Below are positions 18,901 through 27,605 of a stretch of 64,000 bases of DNA, piece after piece (the first letter of the stretch is position 1; each line of letters opens with the position of its first letter). Location of the stretch: the NCBI RefSeq assembly GCF_011764545.1, contig NZ_AP022870.1, positions 721,001 through 785,000 of the forward strand, written 5' to 3'. The notes beneath the pieces were generated by a model. The model was not told the DNA's origin. It worked only from the letters and a program-made list of their open reading frames with translations, and did no database searches. This stretch comes from Phytohabitans flavus. Its GTDB lineage: Bacteria > Actinomycetota > Actinomycetes > Mycobacteriales > Micromonosporaceae. A program made the translations under genes and the position numbers.

Positions 18901-19187
18901 TCGACGTCCTGTTCCGCTCGTCCTGGGCGCAGCCGCCGCACCTGCCGGACATCGCCAAGGTCTTCGCCGCCCATCCGCAGCTGCTGACCCAGCAGCGGCT
19001 GGCGGTGTTGGCGGAGGCGTTCGGCCCGGTCAGCGCGGCCGAGTGGACCCGGCTCTTGACCGGGGCGCTGCTCAGCCGCCCAGGAGGCTGGCCCGCCGAC
19101 CAGGAGGAGCTGGCCGGACAGGTGGGGGAGACGTTCTGCCAAGCGGTGGACCTGATGGCGCGGCTACCCACCCCGGTGGACGAGTAG
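15987..19187 (+). CDS. NACHT-domain STAND NTPase (putative anti-phage or signalling protein)
   Basis: 1066 residues. An N-terminal all-helical region (about 1-260; ALTYSGALSILGQHDHRTFE, LTGGLMLAGAAVGANLLGYF, YERMELISAAHTVVVISSFF) resembles the NACHT-associated N-terminal helical domains of actinobacterial NTPases. The NACHT core is about 355-620: Walker A VLGHPGAGKSLLTKVL (about 362-377), Walker B VVLLDGLDELIQ (about 434-445), sensor-type VVVTSRTVV and the winged part ending YEFLHATFGEYLVAATTIDLL. The C-terminal 370 residues are helical with no repeat that I can name. Bacterial NACHT proteins are known antiphage NTPases. It stands alone between a PH protein gene and infC. Start ATG follows a short gap after GGGGTGCC; a weak ribosome-binding site. 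Confidence 0.85.
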   Translation: MRTEPALTYSGALSILGQHDHRTFEALNRLTGGLMLAGAAVGANLLGYFDPKGEASGLVRQLLDRAADRLLGTAGYERMELISAAHTVVVISSFFDALRHGVGPQEYGRLRLTRAEKALLVSVDAPPPPLRQAGESLLDKLVMTELPMPSPRRGWHEHVSQHMEPYLRRVADQSVRFLSGLEAWRYTPGSDATSALMTQVVAESLRRYTDAYQRLAAQVPELLVWASWGEHAATRHELREMEARLSVLLGDRSRTMDGLARILVAATSQARAAEQRDMLAAINSAALDRSVVATDALRYAGDVAFPSVRDGYVTPAFRFAVASSKAMPSQEAWWSKQPLREDLDSFLAAHLASPEGCRLPLLVLGHPGAGKSLLTKVLAAQLPPTGFAAVRVPLRAVEAGAAVHRQIAQALERETHGRVSWPSLAAESRDVTRVVLLDGLDELIQATGIAQSEYLQQVAEFQERERDLKSPMAVVVTSRTVVADRARIPDGSLMIKLEDFDQPRIVRWLEVWRQTNEAQEAAGTFRALGLESALRHVQLAAQPLLLLMLALYAADPRLPDPGDQVLSTAGLYQRLLDNFARRELRKSAPRPLAAGHDTAVAGELWHLGLAAFGMFNRGRQQIAESELETDMNEVIGPAKPVDVGPTMEAPVSRAQRTVGKFFFVHAAEADTHRTEETRRTYEFLHATFGEYLVAATTIDLLREAARRRESARRSPYGETPRERHLPLLLSHQPFLKRRPIITFAQELFRELPPQDAEEVRQALEELAAEARQLDQSALFALHNPSGGDAVARLATYSANLVALCTLLTGGVPLARLAPPGSTPDLWWSSTVRLWHAGLDDDGWAATLTAFRVRLRPYTVDGRSERWLMPNPDQQSSLVDDVEAHAMAVPHRADRLRLGTVVYQRLAPHGPMPGGLERLLEISLRPPHAELRELYREMIATTHAVPEHACPLLLTCLARDAEHLPLRTVVIALDVLFRSSWAQPPHLPDIAKVFAAHPQLLTQQRLAVLAEAFGPVSAAEWTRLLTGALLSRPGGWPADQEELAGQVGETFCQAVDLMARLPTPVDE

Positions 19188-19401
19188 GTGAGTATCGCAC
19201 CCGCTTTCGCGTTCCTGAGTACATGCTGGTAACCTTGCTTAGTCGACCAGCTGTCACTGCATGTGCGGCGACAGCCACGAAGCGGAGCGCCTGCTCCCAC
19301 CCGAGTCGTTCCCAGTGGACGTCCGGGTCCGGTCAGCCGGTTCCGGGGAATCCTCGGGTCCGGCGGCGCGTTGTGATCTGATGCGCCCGACCGGTCGAGC
19401 G
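19188..19401. other. Gene-free leader upstream of infC, left part
   Basis: No convincing frame on either strand. The short GGTAACCTTGCTT stretch near 19229-19241 is the only AT-richer, promoter-like part (a TAACCT -10-like hexamer), about 470 bases before infC. If that is the promoter, infC has a long leader, as expected for a regulated translation-factor operon. Confidence 0.3.
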
Positions 19402-19436
19402 GGCCCTGGCATCTTCGCCGGGGCCTTCTGCTTTTT
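19402..19436 (+). terminator. Intrinsic terminator or attenuator in the infC leader
   Basis: Stem GGCCCTGGC (19402-19410) with GCCGGGGCC (19417-19425), one T-G wobble, 6-base loop, then TTCTGCTTTTT (19426-19436). It lies about 215 bases after the NACHT stop and 267 bases before infC. It either ends the NACHT transcript or attenuates infC-rpmI-rplT, an operon known to be leader-controlled in other bacteria. Confidence 0.65.
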
Positions 19437-19437
19437 G

Positions 19438-19475
19438 GCCGGCACACGCGCCGAGCGGCGTGTGCGCCAGCCGGC
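19438..19475 (+). promoter_or_regulatory. Second hairpin of the infC leader
   Basis: GCCGG and CACACGC (19438-19449) can pair with GCGTGTG and CCGGC (19458-19475). It begins one base after the T tract of the preceding terminator, so the pair looks like a structured leader. From here to infC no gene is seen. Confidence 0.4.
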
Positions 19476-19702
19476 GGCCCAGCGACGACACACGTCAGCG
19501 GGCTACCGAGCCGGCACACGCGGCCATCAGCTCCCCGCCCGGCACGCGCGCCGACCGAGGTCGGCGCCCTGCGCGGGTGCGGTTCCAGCCAAGCCAGCGC
19601 AAACGCCTCAGCCGACCGGCGCCCGCCGTGAAGCGGAGGCAGGAGGCACACACGACCGGCCGCAAGCCCGCGACCGGACGAAGATCGCAATGAGGAGGCC
19701 CC

Positions 19703-20319
19703 ATCAGCGCCGAACCACGCGTGAACGAGCAGATCCGGGCACGTGAGGTCCGACTGGTCGGCCCTGACGGTGAGCAGGTGGGCATTGTCCCACTGGAGCG
19801 CGCCCTTCAGCTGGCCACGGACGTCGACCTGGACCTGGTCGAGGTTGCACCGATGGCGCGCCCGCCGGTGTGCAGGCTCATGGACTTTGGAAAGTTCAAG
19901 TACGAGAGCGCACTGAAGGCGCGCGAAGCGCGGCGTAACCAGCAGCAGACCGTCATCAAGGAGATGAAGCTCCGGCCGAAGATCGACCCCCACGACTACG
20001 AGACCAAGAAGGGTCACGTAGTGCGGTTCCTCAAGGCGGGCGACAAGGTCAAGGTGACGATCATGTTCCGAGGTCGGGAGCAGAGCCGACCGGAGCTGGG
20101 CTACCGGCTCCTGCGGCGGCTCGAATCCGAGATCTCGGACCTGGGGTATGTGGAGGCCGCTCCCAAGCAGGACGGCCGCAACATGATTATGGTTTTGGCT
20201 CCGCACCGGGCCACCAAGGCCGCCGCAACGGCAGCCAAGGGCCGGGGCGTGAGCGGGAGCCCGGTGCCGACGAGGCACCGCCGGCCGAGGCCGGACCCGC
20301 CGGACAGTCCGGCGAGTAG
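19703..20319 (+). CDS. infC: Translation initiation factor IF-3 (ATC start; one-base frameshift near its end)
   Basis: Conserved IF-3 N-terminus [27 protein letters not shown] begins at an ATC codon. A stop (TGA, 19691) closes the frame 12 bases upstream and GAGGAGG lies at 19692-19698, so ATC is the only start that fits. The first ordinary start, GTG 19721, is 22 bases from that site and would cut conserved residues. N-domain, linker ([20 protein letters not shown]) and C-domain ([18 protein letters not shown]) are intact. Near 20239 one G is missing; restoring it gives a tail [18 protein letters not shown] and TAG at 20317. As sequenced, the frame runs on into rpmI. IF-3 checks initiator tRNA and codon on the 30S subunit. 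Confidence 0.92.
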
Positions 20320-20338
20320 CAGGGGAGAGACGTTCCAG

Positions 20339-20533
20339 ATGCCGAAGATGAAGAGCCACACGGGTACGGGCAAGCGGGTCAAGGTGACCGGCAGCGGCAA
20401 GCTCGTCAAGCAGCAGGCCGGTCTGCGTCACAACTTCGAGGGCAAGCCCTCCACCCGCACCCGCCGGCTGTCCGGCACCGTCCTGGTGGCCAAGGCTGAC
20501 GTCAAGCGAGTCAAGAAGCTGCTGGGCCGCTGA
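20339..20533 (+). CDS. rpmI: 50S ribosomal protein L35
   Basis: 64 residues, the usual length. [20 protein letters not shown] at the start and [13 protein letters not shown] at the end are typical L35, rich in Lys/Arg. Start is supported by GGGGAGAGA upstream. It shares a reading frame with the frameshifted infC in this assembly, but its own start and ribosome-binding site are clear. Middle gene of infC-rpmI-rplT. Confidence 0.95.
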   Translation: MPKMKSHTGTGKRVKVTGSGKLVKQQAGLRHNFEGKPSTRTRRLSGTVLVAKADVKRVKKLLGR

Positions 20534-20565
20534 CGCGTACCACTTGACAGAGAGAAGGAGTTGAG

Positions 20566-20952
20566 ATGGCACGCGTCAAGCGGGCTGTGAACGCCCAGAA
20601 GAAGCGCCGTACCCTGCTGGAAGAGGCGAGCGGTTACCGGGGCCAGCGCTCCCGGCTGTACCGCAAGGCCAAGGAGCAGGTGCTGCACTCGATGCAGTAC
20701 GCCTACCGGGACCGTCGCGACCGCAAGGGCGACTTCCGGCAGCTGTGGATCACCCGGATCAACGCTGGGGCCCGCGCCAACGGCCTCACCTACAACCGGC
20801 TGATCCAGGGCCTGCGCCTGGCGGGCGTCGAGGTCGACCGCAAGATTCTGGCCGACATGGCGGTCAACGACGCGCCGGCCTTCGCCGCGCTCGTCGAGGT
20901 CGCCCGCGCGGCGGTGGCTGCGGAGGGCACCGGCGGCGCTCAGGCCGCGTGA
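20566..20952 (+). CDS. rplT: 50S ribosomal protein L20
   Basis: 128 residues: [20 protein letters not shown], then [39 protein letters not shown] and [20 protein letters not shown], all diagnostic for L20. It binds 23S rRNA early in 50S assembly and is the autoregulator of the infC operon in several bacteria. AGAGAAGGAG precedes the ATG. The C-terminus is a short Ala/Gly extension. Its stop overlaps the GTG of the next gene by GTGA. Confidence 0.97.
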   Translation: MARVKRAVNAQKKRRTLLEEASGYRGQRSRLYRKAKEQVLHSMQYAYRDRRDRKGDFRQLWITRINAGARANGLTYNRLIQGLRLAGVEVDRKILADMAVNDAPAFAALVEVARAAVAAEGTGGAQAA

Positions 20953-21785
20953 CCCAGCAACATCCACGACCCGGGGAAGGTCCGTACACAGTGCGGACAC
21001 CCCGGGTTGTCGCTGCCCGGCGCCTTCAGCGCCGTCGCGAGCGCGACGCCGCCGGGCTTTTCCTGGCCGAGGGGCCACAGGCGGTCCGCGAGGCACTGGC
21101 CGCCGCCGTGGTCCAGGAAATTTTTGGTACGGGCAACGGGCTGACCCGGTTCGCGGACCTGATCCAGAGCGCGCGCGAGGGCGGCGCCCGGATCTCCGAG
21201 GTCACCGACGAGGCGCTGGCCGTGCTCGCCGACACGGTCCAGCCCCAGGGGCTCGTGGCGGTGTGCGCGCAGCAACCCGTACCACTGGAAAAGGCCTTGG
21301 GGCGCGGGCCGAGGCTCGCCGCGGTGCTCGCGGAGATCCGGGATCCGGGCAATGCCGGCACGGTCCTGCGTACCGCGGACGCCGCCGGCGCGGGCGCGGT
21401 GATCTTCGCCGGTGACGCGGTCGACCCCTACAACGGCAAGTGCGTGCGCGCCTCCGCCGGCAGCCTCTTCCACGTCGACGTGGTGCGGGCGCCGGATCCG
21501 GCGGCGGCCGTCGAGGCGATCCGCGAGCGCGGCATGACCGTCTTCGCCGCCACGGGCTACGGCGACACCGACCTCGACGCGCTCGCCGACGCCGGCCGCC
21601 TCGCCACCCCCACCGCGTGGCTCTTCGGCTCCGAGGCACACGGCCTACCAGCCGATCTGCTCGCGCTCGCGGACGCCCGAGTCCGGGTCCCGATCTACGG
21701 CGGTGCCGAGTCGCTCAACCTCGCGGCTGCCGCGGCGGTCTGCCTGTACGCCTCCGCGAGAGCGTTGCGAAGGACCAGCGAGTGA
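20949..21785 (+). CDS. SpoU/TrmH-family 2'-O-ribose RNA methyltransferase
   Basis: 278 residues. N-terminal substrate-binding domain ([30 protein letters not shown]) and a C-terminal SPOUT knot domain with [26 protein letters not shown] (motif 1), [14 protein letters not shown] (motif 2) and [17 protein letters not shown] (motif 3). By family it 2'-O-methylates rRNA or tRNA; thiostrepton-resistance enzymes are relatives. GTG 20949 overlaps the rplT stop; a GTG at 20991 is an alternative. Its place between rplT and pheS is the common actinobacterial arrangement. Confidence 0.9.
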   Translation: MTQQHPRPGEGPYTVRTPRVVAARRLQRRRERDAAGLFLAEGPQAVREALAAAVVQEIFGTGNGLTRFADLIQSAREGGARISEVTDEALAVLADTVQPQGLVAVCAQQPVPLEKALGRGPRLAAVLAEIRDPGNAGTVLRTADAAGAGAVIFAGDAVDPYNGKCVRASAGSLFHVDVVRAPDPAAAVEAIRERGMTVFAATGYGDTDLDALADAGRLATPTAWLFGSEAHGLPADLLALADARVRVPIYGGAESLNLAAAAAVCLYASARALRRTSE

Positions 21786-21861
21786 GCATCGCAGGGAGCG
21801 CTAGCGACCGAGGAGCGGAGCGAGCGTAGGGCCGAGCCTGAGGCTCAGTGGAAACCCGTAG

Positions 21862-22935
<1,074 letters not shown>

Positions 22936-22944
22936 GGGGCCACG

Positions 22945-25493
22945 GTGCGGATTCCACTTTCCTGGCTGCGCGAGTACGTCGACCTGCCGGCCGGCGCCGA
23001 CGTCGCGGACGCCCTCGTGCGTCTCGGTATCGAGGTCGACGCGGTCATCGACCAGCGGGCGACGGTGCAAGGTGACCTCGTCGTCGGGCGGGTCGCCGAG
23101 ATCGAGGAGCTGACCGGCTTCAAGAAGCCGATCCGCTTCTGCAAGGTGGACATCGGGCGGGAGCAGCCGCAGGAGATCGTCTGTGGCGCGACGAACTTCG
23201 CCGCCGGCGACCTCGTCGCCGTGATCCTGCCCGGCGGTGTGCTGCCCGGCGGCTTCGAGATCGGCGCCCGCAAGACGTACGGGCGGATGTCGGCCGGCAT
23301 GATCGTCTCCGCCCGCGAGCTGGGCGTCAGCGACGAGCACGCCGGCATCATCGTGCTCCCGCCGGAGACGGCGGCCAGCCCCGGCGAGGACGCCCGGCCG
23401 TACGTGGGTCTCGACGACGTCGTCTTCGAGCTGGAGATCACCCCCGACCGCGGGTACGCGATGTCGGTGCGGGGCATCGCCCGGGAGCTGTCGCACGCGT
23501 TCGACGCCCCGTTCCGCGACCCGGGGCTGGCAACGTCCGCGCCGAGGAGCGAAGCGACGAGGGCGGACGGCGCCGGCTCCGGGTCGTCAGCGAGCGGAGC
23601 GAGCGCGGCAAGCAGAGCCCCGGGGCTGGCAACATCCGCGCCGGGCGCGACCGCCGAGCCGGCGTACCCGGTGATCGTGGAGGACACGGTGGGCTGCGAC
23701 CGCTTCGCGGCGCGGGCCGTGCGCGGCATCGACCCGGCCGCCCCCTCGCCGGAGTTCATGCGGCGGCGGCTGACCACCGCGGGCATCCGCACGCTGGGCC
23801 TCGCGATCGACATCACCAACTACCTGATGCTCGAGCTGGGCCAGCCGATGCACGCCTTCGACGTGACGCGCGTCCGCGGGCCGCTCGTCGTGCGCCGGGC
23901 CACCCAGGGCGAAAAGCTGACCACGCTGGACGGTGTCGCCCGCGTGCTCGACGCGGAAGACATGGTCATCTGCGACGAGACCGGCCCGATCTCGCTCGCC
24001 GCCGTCATGGGCGGGGAGACCAGCGAGGTCCAGCCGGACACCGTCGACGTGCTCTTCGAGGCGGCGCACTGGGATCCGGTGATGGTCGGCCGCACCGCGC
24101 GCCGCCACAAGCTCTTCAGCGAGGCAGCCAAGCGGTGGGAGCGGGGCGTCGACCCGGCCCTGCCGCTGGTCGCCCTCGACCGGGCGGTCGCGCTCCTGGT
24201 CGAGTACGGCGGCGGCGCCACCGACGGCAACGTGCTGGACATCGACAACGTGGTGCCGCACCGGTCCCTGACCATCGACCCGACGCTGCCGGGCCGGCGC
24301 GCCGGTGTGCCGTACAGCGAGGCCCGCGTTGTCGAGACGCTGACCGCGGTGGGATGTGACGTGGCCACGGTGGACGGCTCGCTCGTCGTCACGCCGCCCA
24401 CCTGGCGCCCCGACCTCACCGAGCCGGCCGACCTGGTCGAGGAGGTGATCCGGCTCGACGGGTACGACAAGGTGCCGAGCGTCCTGCCGGTCGCCCCGCC
24501 CGGCAACGGCCTCACCCCGTCGCAGCGCCGCCGCCGTGCCGTGGCCCTCGCCCTGGCGGAGGGCGGCTACGTCGAGGTGCTCTCGTACCCGTTCGTCGGC
24601 CCCTCCGCGGTGGACGGTCCCGCCGTGCGCCTGGCGAACCCGCTTTCCGACGAGGAGCCGTTCCTGCGCACCTCGCTGCTTCCGCCGCTGCTCGCCACGC
24701 TCAAGCGCAACATCGGCCGAGGCCACCGCGACACCGCCCTGTACGAGCTGGGCAGCGTCTTCCTGCCCCGCCCCGGAGCGGGCAGCCCGCCGGAGATGGG
24801 CGTCGAGCGGCGCCCGACCGAGGAGGAGTTCGCCGCCGCCGACGCGACCGTCCCGCACCAGCCGTGGCACGCCGCCGTCGTGCTGGCCGGCGAGATGGAG
24901 CCGGCCGGCTGGTGGGGCAGCGGTCGCCCGGCCGGCTGGGCGGACGCGATCGAGGCGGCCCGGGTCGCCGTCGCCGCCGCCGGCATCGCCGACGAGCGGG
25001 TGACGGTCGAGGCCGCCGAGCAGCCCCCGTGGCACCCCGGCCGCTGCGCCGCGATCGCCGTCGACGGGGTCACCATCGGGCACGCGGGCGAGCTGCACCC
25101 GTCCGCGCTGGCCGCACTGGAGCTGCCCCGCCGTACCAGCGCGATGGAGCTGGACCTCGACGCGCTCCCGCGGCTGGTGTCGCGCCGGCGCCGCGGGTGT
25201 CCGGCTTCCCGCCCGCGCTGATCGACGTGGCGCTCGTCGTGGACGGCGCGGTGCCCGCCGCCGCCGTGCAGACCGCGCTGGTGGCCGGCGCCGGTGATTT
25301 GCTGGAGGCGGTACGCCTGTTCGACGTCTACACCAACGAGCAGCAGCTGGGGGAGGGGCGCAAGTCGCTGGCGTACAAGCTGACCTTCCGGGCCCCCGAC
25401 CGGACACTGACCGTGGAGGAGGCGGTCGCGGCCCGCGACGCGGCGGTGGCCGAGGCGGCCACTCGCTTCGGGGCGGTCCTGCGCGGCGCATAG
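22945..25493 (+). CDS. pheT: Phenylalanyl-tRNA synthetase beta subunit, one-base frameshift near 25185
   Basis: GTG start gives [18 protein letters not shown]. Domains in order: B1/B6 with a tRNA-binding OB fold (about 40-150), the B3/B4 editing domain (about 240-400; [32 protein letters not shown]), B5 ([21 protein letters not shown]), the catalytic-like B6/B7 ([19 protein letters not shown]) and the C-terminal FDX-ACB domain ([33 protein letters not shown]). The frame breaks after PRLVSR; restoring one C at 25185-25186 joins the halves, total about 849 residues. It also carries an unusual in-frame 99-base insert (residues about 193-232). Confidence 0.93.
23521..23643 (+). repeat. Direct repeat pair bounding a 99-base in-frame insert inside pheT
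   Basis: Bases 23521-23544 and 23620-23643 are the same 24 bases with one change (PGLATSAP encoded twice). The distance is exactly 99 bases, so the frame is kept. Between them are GAGGAGCGAAGCGACGAG and GCGAGCGGAGCGAGCGCGG, low-complexity motifs also seen at 21807-21827. The encoded Ser/Gly/Ala stretch falls in a linker before the editing domain. Confidence 0.75.
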
Positions 25494-25617
25494 CACCTTT
25501 GGTCCGTGCTCGTCCCGAAACGGACCACCCGGGCTTCGTCGGGTACCCGCGAAGCCGTATCTTTCGTTGGTCTTCGCATACAGAATTTTCTCGGACGAGA
25601 CGTCGAACGGGGTTGAC

Positions 25618-26814
25618 ATGACGGATGCGTTCACTTCGGACGTATGCATCGTCGGTGGCTGCGGGCGGGTGGGCCTGCCCTTGGGCATCGCGCTCGCGTC
25701 GCGGGGCCTGACAGTAACGCTGTACGACATCAACGCCGCGGCCGTCGAGACGGTCAACTCCGGCACCCTGCCCTTTGACGAGGAGGGCGCGGCCCCGGTG
25801 CTCGCCGAGGCCGTCGCGGCCGGCCGGCTGCGCGCGTCGACCGAGCCCGCCACGGTCGGCTTGGCGGAAAACCTCGTCGTCGTGGTCGGTACCCCGGTCG
25901 ACGAGCACCTCAACCCTGACCTCGGCGCGGTGCCGAGGGCGCTGGAGCGGTGCGCCGAGCACCTGCACGACGGCCAGTTGGTGGTGCTGCGGTCGACTGT
26001 GTACCCAGGTGTGACGGCGCTGACCGAAAAGCTCCTCGCCGGCATGGGCATCGCGGTCGACGTGGCCTTCTGCCCGGAGCGGATCGCCGAGGGCAAGGCG
26101 ATGACCGAGCTCTTCGCGCTCCCGCAGATCGTTTCGGCCCGCACCCCGCAGGCCCTGGCCCGAGCGGAAAAGCTCTTCCGCCACCTGACGGACCAGATCG
26201 TGCCGCTCGAGCCTGAGGAGGCTGAGCTGGCGAAGCTGTTTACGAATACGTGGCGGTACATCAAGTTCGCGACGGCGAATCAGTTTTGGATGATGGCGAA
26301 CGATTTCGGGTTGGATTTTGCCCGGATTCGGCATGCGATCACGTTCGATTATCCGCGGGCGGCGGATTTGCCGATGCCGGGGTTTGCGGCGGGGCCGTGT
26401 CTGTTCAAGGACACGATGCAGTTGGCGGCGTTCAACCGAAACAACTTCGTGCTCGGTCATTCGGCGATGCTTATCAATGAGGGTTTGCCGTTGTACCTGG
26501 TGTCGCGGTTGGAGGACAGTTACGACCTGTCGTCGATGACGGTCGGGATCTTGGGTATGGCGTTCAAGGGTGGCAGCGACGACCCGCGTGAGTCCCTCGC
26601 CTACAAGTTGCGGAAGATCTTGTCGTTGAAGGCGCGGGAGACGTTGTGTACGGATCCGCACATCAAGGACGAGCGGTTCCTGCCGTTGGATGAGGTGTTG
26701 GCGAAGGCGGATCTGTTGGTGATCGCCTGCCCGCACACGGAGTACGCGGAGCTGGAGACGGCGACGCCGGTGGTGGACATGTGGGGGCTGACCGGGCAGG
26801 GAGTGCGGGTATGA
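25618..26814 (+). CDS. Nucleotide-sugar dehydrogenase (UDP-glucose/UDP-ManNAc dehydrogenase family)
   Basis: 398 residues. NAD-binding fold VCIVGGCGRVGLPLGIALAS at the N-terminus, VVVGTPVDEHLNPDL, the central helix region AELAKLFTNTWRYIKFATAN and the catalytic Cys in FAAGPCLFKDTMQLAAF. The C-terminal UDP-binding domain has VGILGMAFKGGSDDPRESLAYKL. It oxidises the C6 of an NDP-sugar to the uronate by a four-electron reaction. Start chosen at the ATG giving TSDVCIVGG; the frame also extends upstream. Overlaps the next gene by ATGA. From about 26217 on, codon use abruptly changes to G/T-ending (ttt, ttg, tcg), unlike its own 5' half. Confidence 0.88.
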   Translation: MTDAFTSDVCIVGGCGRVGLPLGIALASRGLTVTLYDINAAAVETVNSGTLPFDEEGAAPVLAEAVAAGRLRASTEPATVGLAENLVVVVGTPVDEHLNPDLGAVPRALERCAEHLHDGQLVVLRSTVYPGVTALTEKLLAGMGIAVDVAFCPERIAEGKAMTELFALPQIVSARTPQALARAEKLFRHLTDQIVPLEPEEAELAKLFTNTWRYIKFATANQFWMMANDFGLDFARIRHAITFDYPRAADLPMPGFAAGPCLFKDTMQLAAFNRNNFVLGHSAMLINEGLPLYLVSRLEDSYDLSSMTVGILGMAFKGGSDDPRESLAYKLRKILSLKARETLCTDPHIKDERFLPLDEVLAKADLLVIACPHTEYAELETATPVVDMWGLTGQGVRV

Positions 26815-27605
26815 CGATCACTGCCCGCGTGTCGGTGATCATCCCCGTCTACAACGAGGGGGAGTCGATCGTCCGCTGCCTCGACCGGATCCTCCGCGAG
26901 GTGCTGCTCCCGGCCGAGGTGCTCCTCGTGCACGACATGCCCGAGGACACCACCGTGCCCTACGCGCAGGAGGTCGCCCGCACCGACCCGCGCGTCCGCA
27001 CCGTCCTCAACACATACGGGCGGGGGCCGGCCAACGCGATCCGCTTCGGCATCGACTCCGCCGCCGCGCCGATCGCGGTGGTCACGATGGCCGACGGCTC
27101 TGACGACCCCCGCCAGATCGACGACCTCGCCCGGCTCGTCGACCGGGGCGTGGTCGTGGCGGCCGCGTCGCGGTACATGCCGGGTGGGCAGCAGGTCGGT
27201 GGGCCGCGGCTCAAGCGGATGATGTCCCGCTGGGCGGGGCGCACACTGCACTGGTTCGCCCGGGTCGGCACCTGCGACGCGACGAACAGTTTCAAGGCGT
27301 ACGACACGGATTTCGTGCGCATGGTGGGTATCGAGTCGCGCACCGGCTTCGAGATCGGGCTGGAGCTGACCGCCAAGGCCAACCGCTTGCGGCTGCCCGT
27401 GGCCGAGATCCCCACGATCTGGCTGGACCGGCAGCTCGGCGAGTCCCGCTTCGACCTGGGCCGGTTCATGCCCTCGTACCTCAAGTGGTACTTCTTCGCG
27501 TTCGGCCGCAGGCTGACGGCCGAGCGGATCATGGCGCGCCGCCCGGCGGTACCGCCGGCACCGGCCGACCAAACCCTGGAAAAGGAGAGCAGCGCTAGTG
27601 GCTAA
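26811..27605 (+). CDS. Family 2 glycosyltransferase (dolichyl-phosphate-mannose-synthase-like)
   Basis: 264 residues with the GT-A core VSVIIPVYNEGESIVRCLDRIL, the nucleotide/metal region VVTMADGSDDPRQIDDL (in the place of the DXD motif), and SRYMPGGQQVGGPRLKRMMSRW followed by CDATNSFKAYDTDF. The C-terminal KWYFFAFGRRL may be an amphipathic or membrane-touching segment. By family it moves a sugar from an NDP- donor to a lipid phosphate or surface acceptor. Coupled on both sides (ATGA upstream; the stop overlaps the next GTG). Codon use is ordinary high-GC, unlike its two neighbours. Confidence 0.85.
   Translation: MTITARVSVIIPVYNEGESIVRCLDRILREVLLPAEVLLVHDMPEDTTVPYAQEVARTDPRVRTVLNTYGRGPANAIRFGIDSAAAPIAVVTMADGSDDPRQIDDLARLVDRGVVVAAASRYMPGGQQVGGPRLKRMMSRWAGRTLHWFARVGTCDATNSFKAYDTDFVRMVGIESRTGFEIGLELTAKANRLRLPVAEIPTIWLDRQLGESRFDLGRFMPSYLKWYFFAFGRRLTAERIMARRPAVPPAPADQTLEKESSASG

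Noticed and set aside
16743..19142. 799-residue open frame on the minus strand
   Set aside because: It is a low-complexity shadow of the NACHT gene caused by high GC3; no protein signature.
19721..20533. IF-3/L35 fusion protein
   Set aside because: One missing G explains it; corrected IF-3 ends at 20319 and rpmI has its own ribosome-binding site.
23587..26736. 1049-residue open frame on the minus strand
   Set aside because: It spans two well-supported plus-strand genes (pheT and the sugar dehydrogenase) and has repetitive Arg/His/Gly composition.
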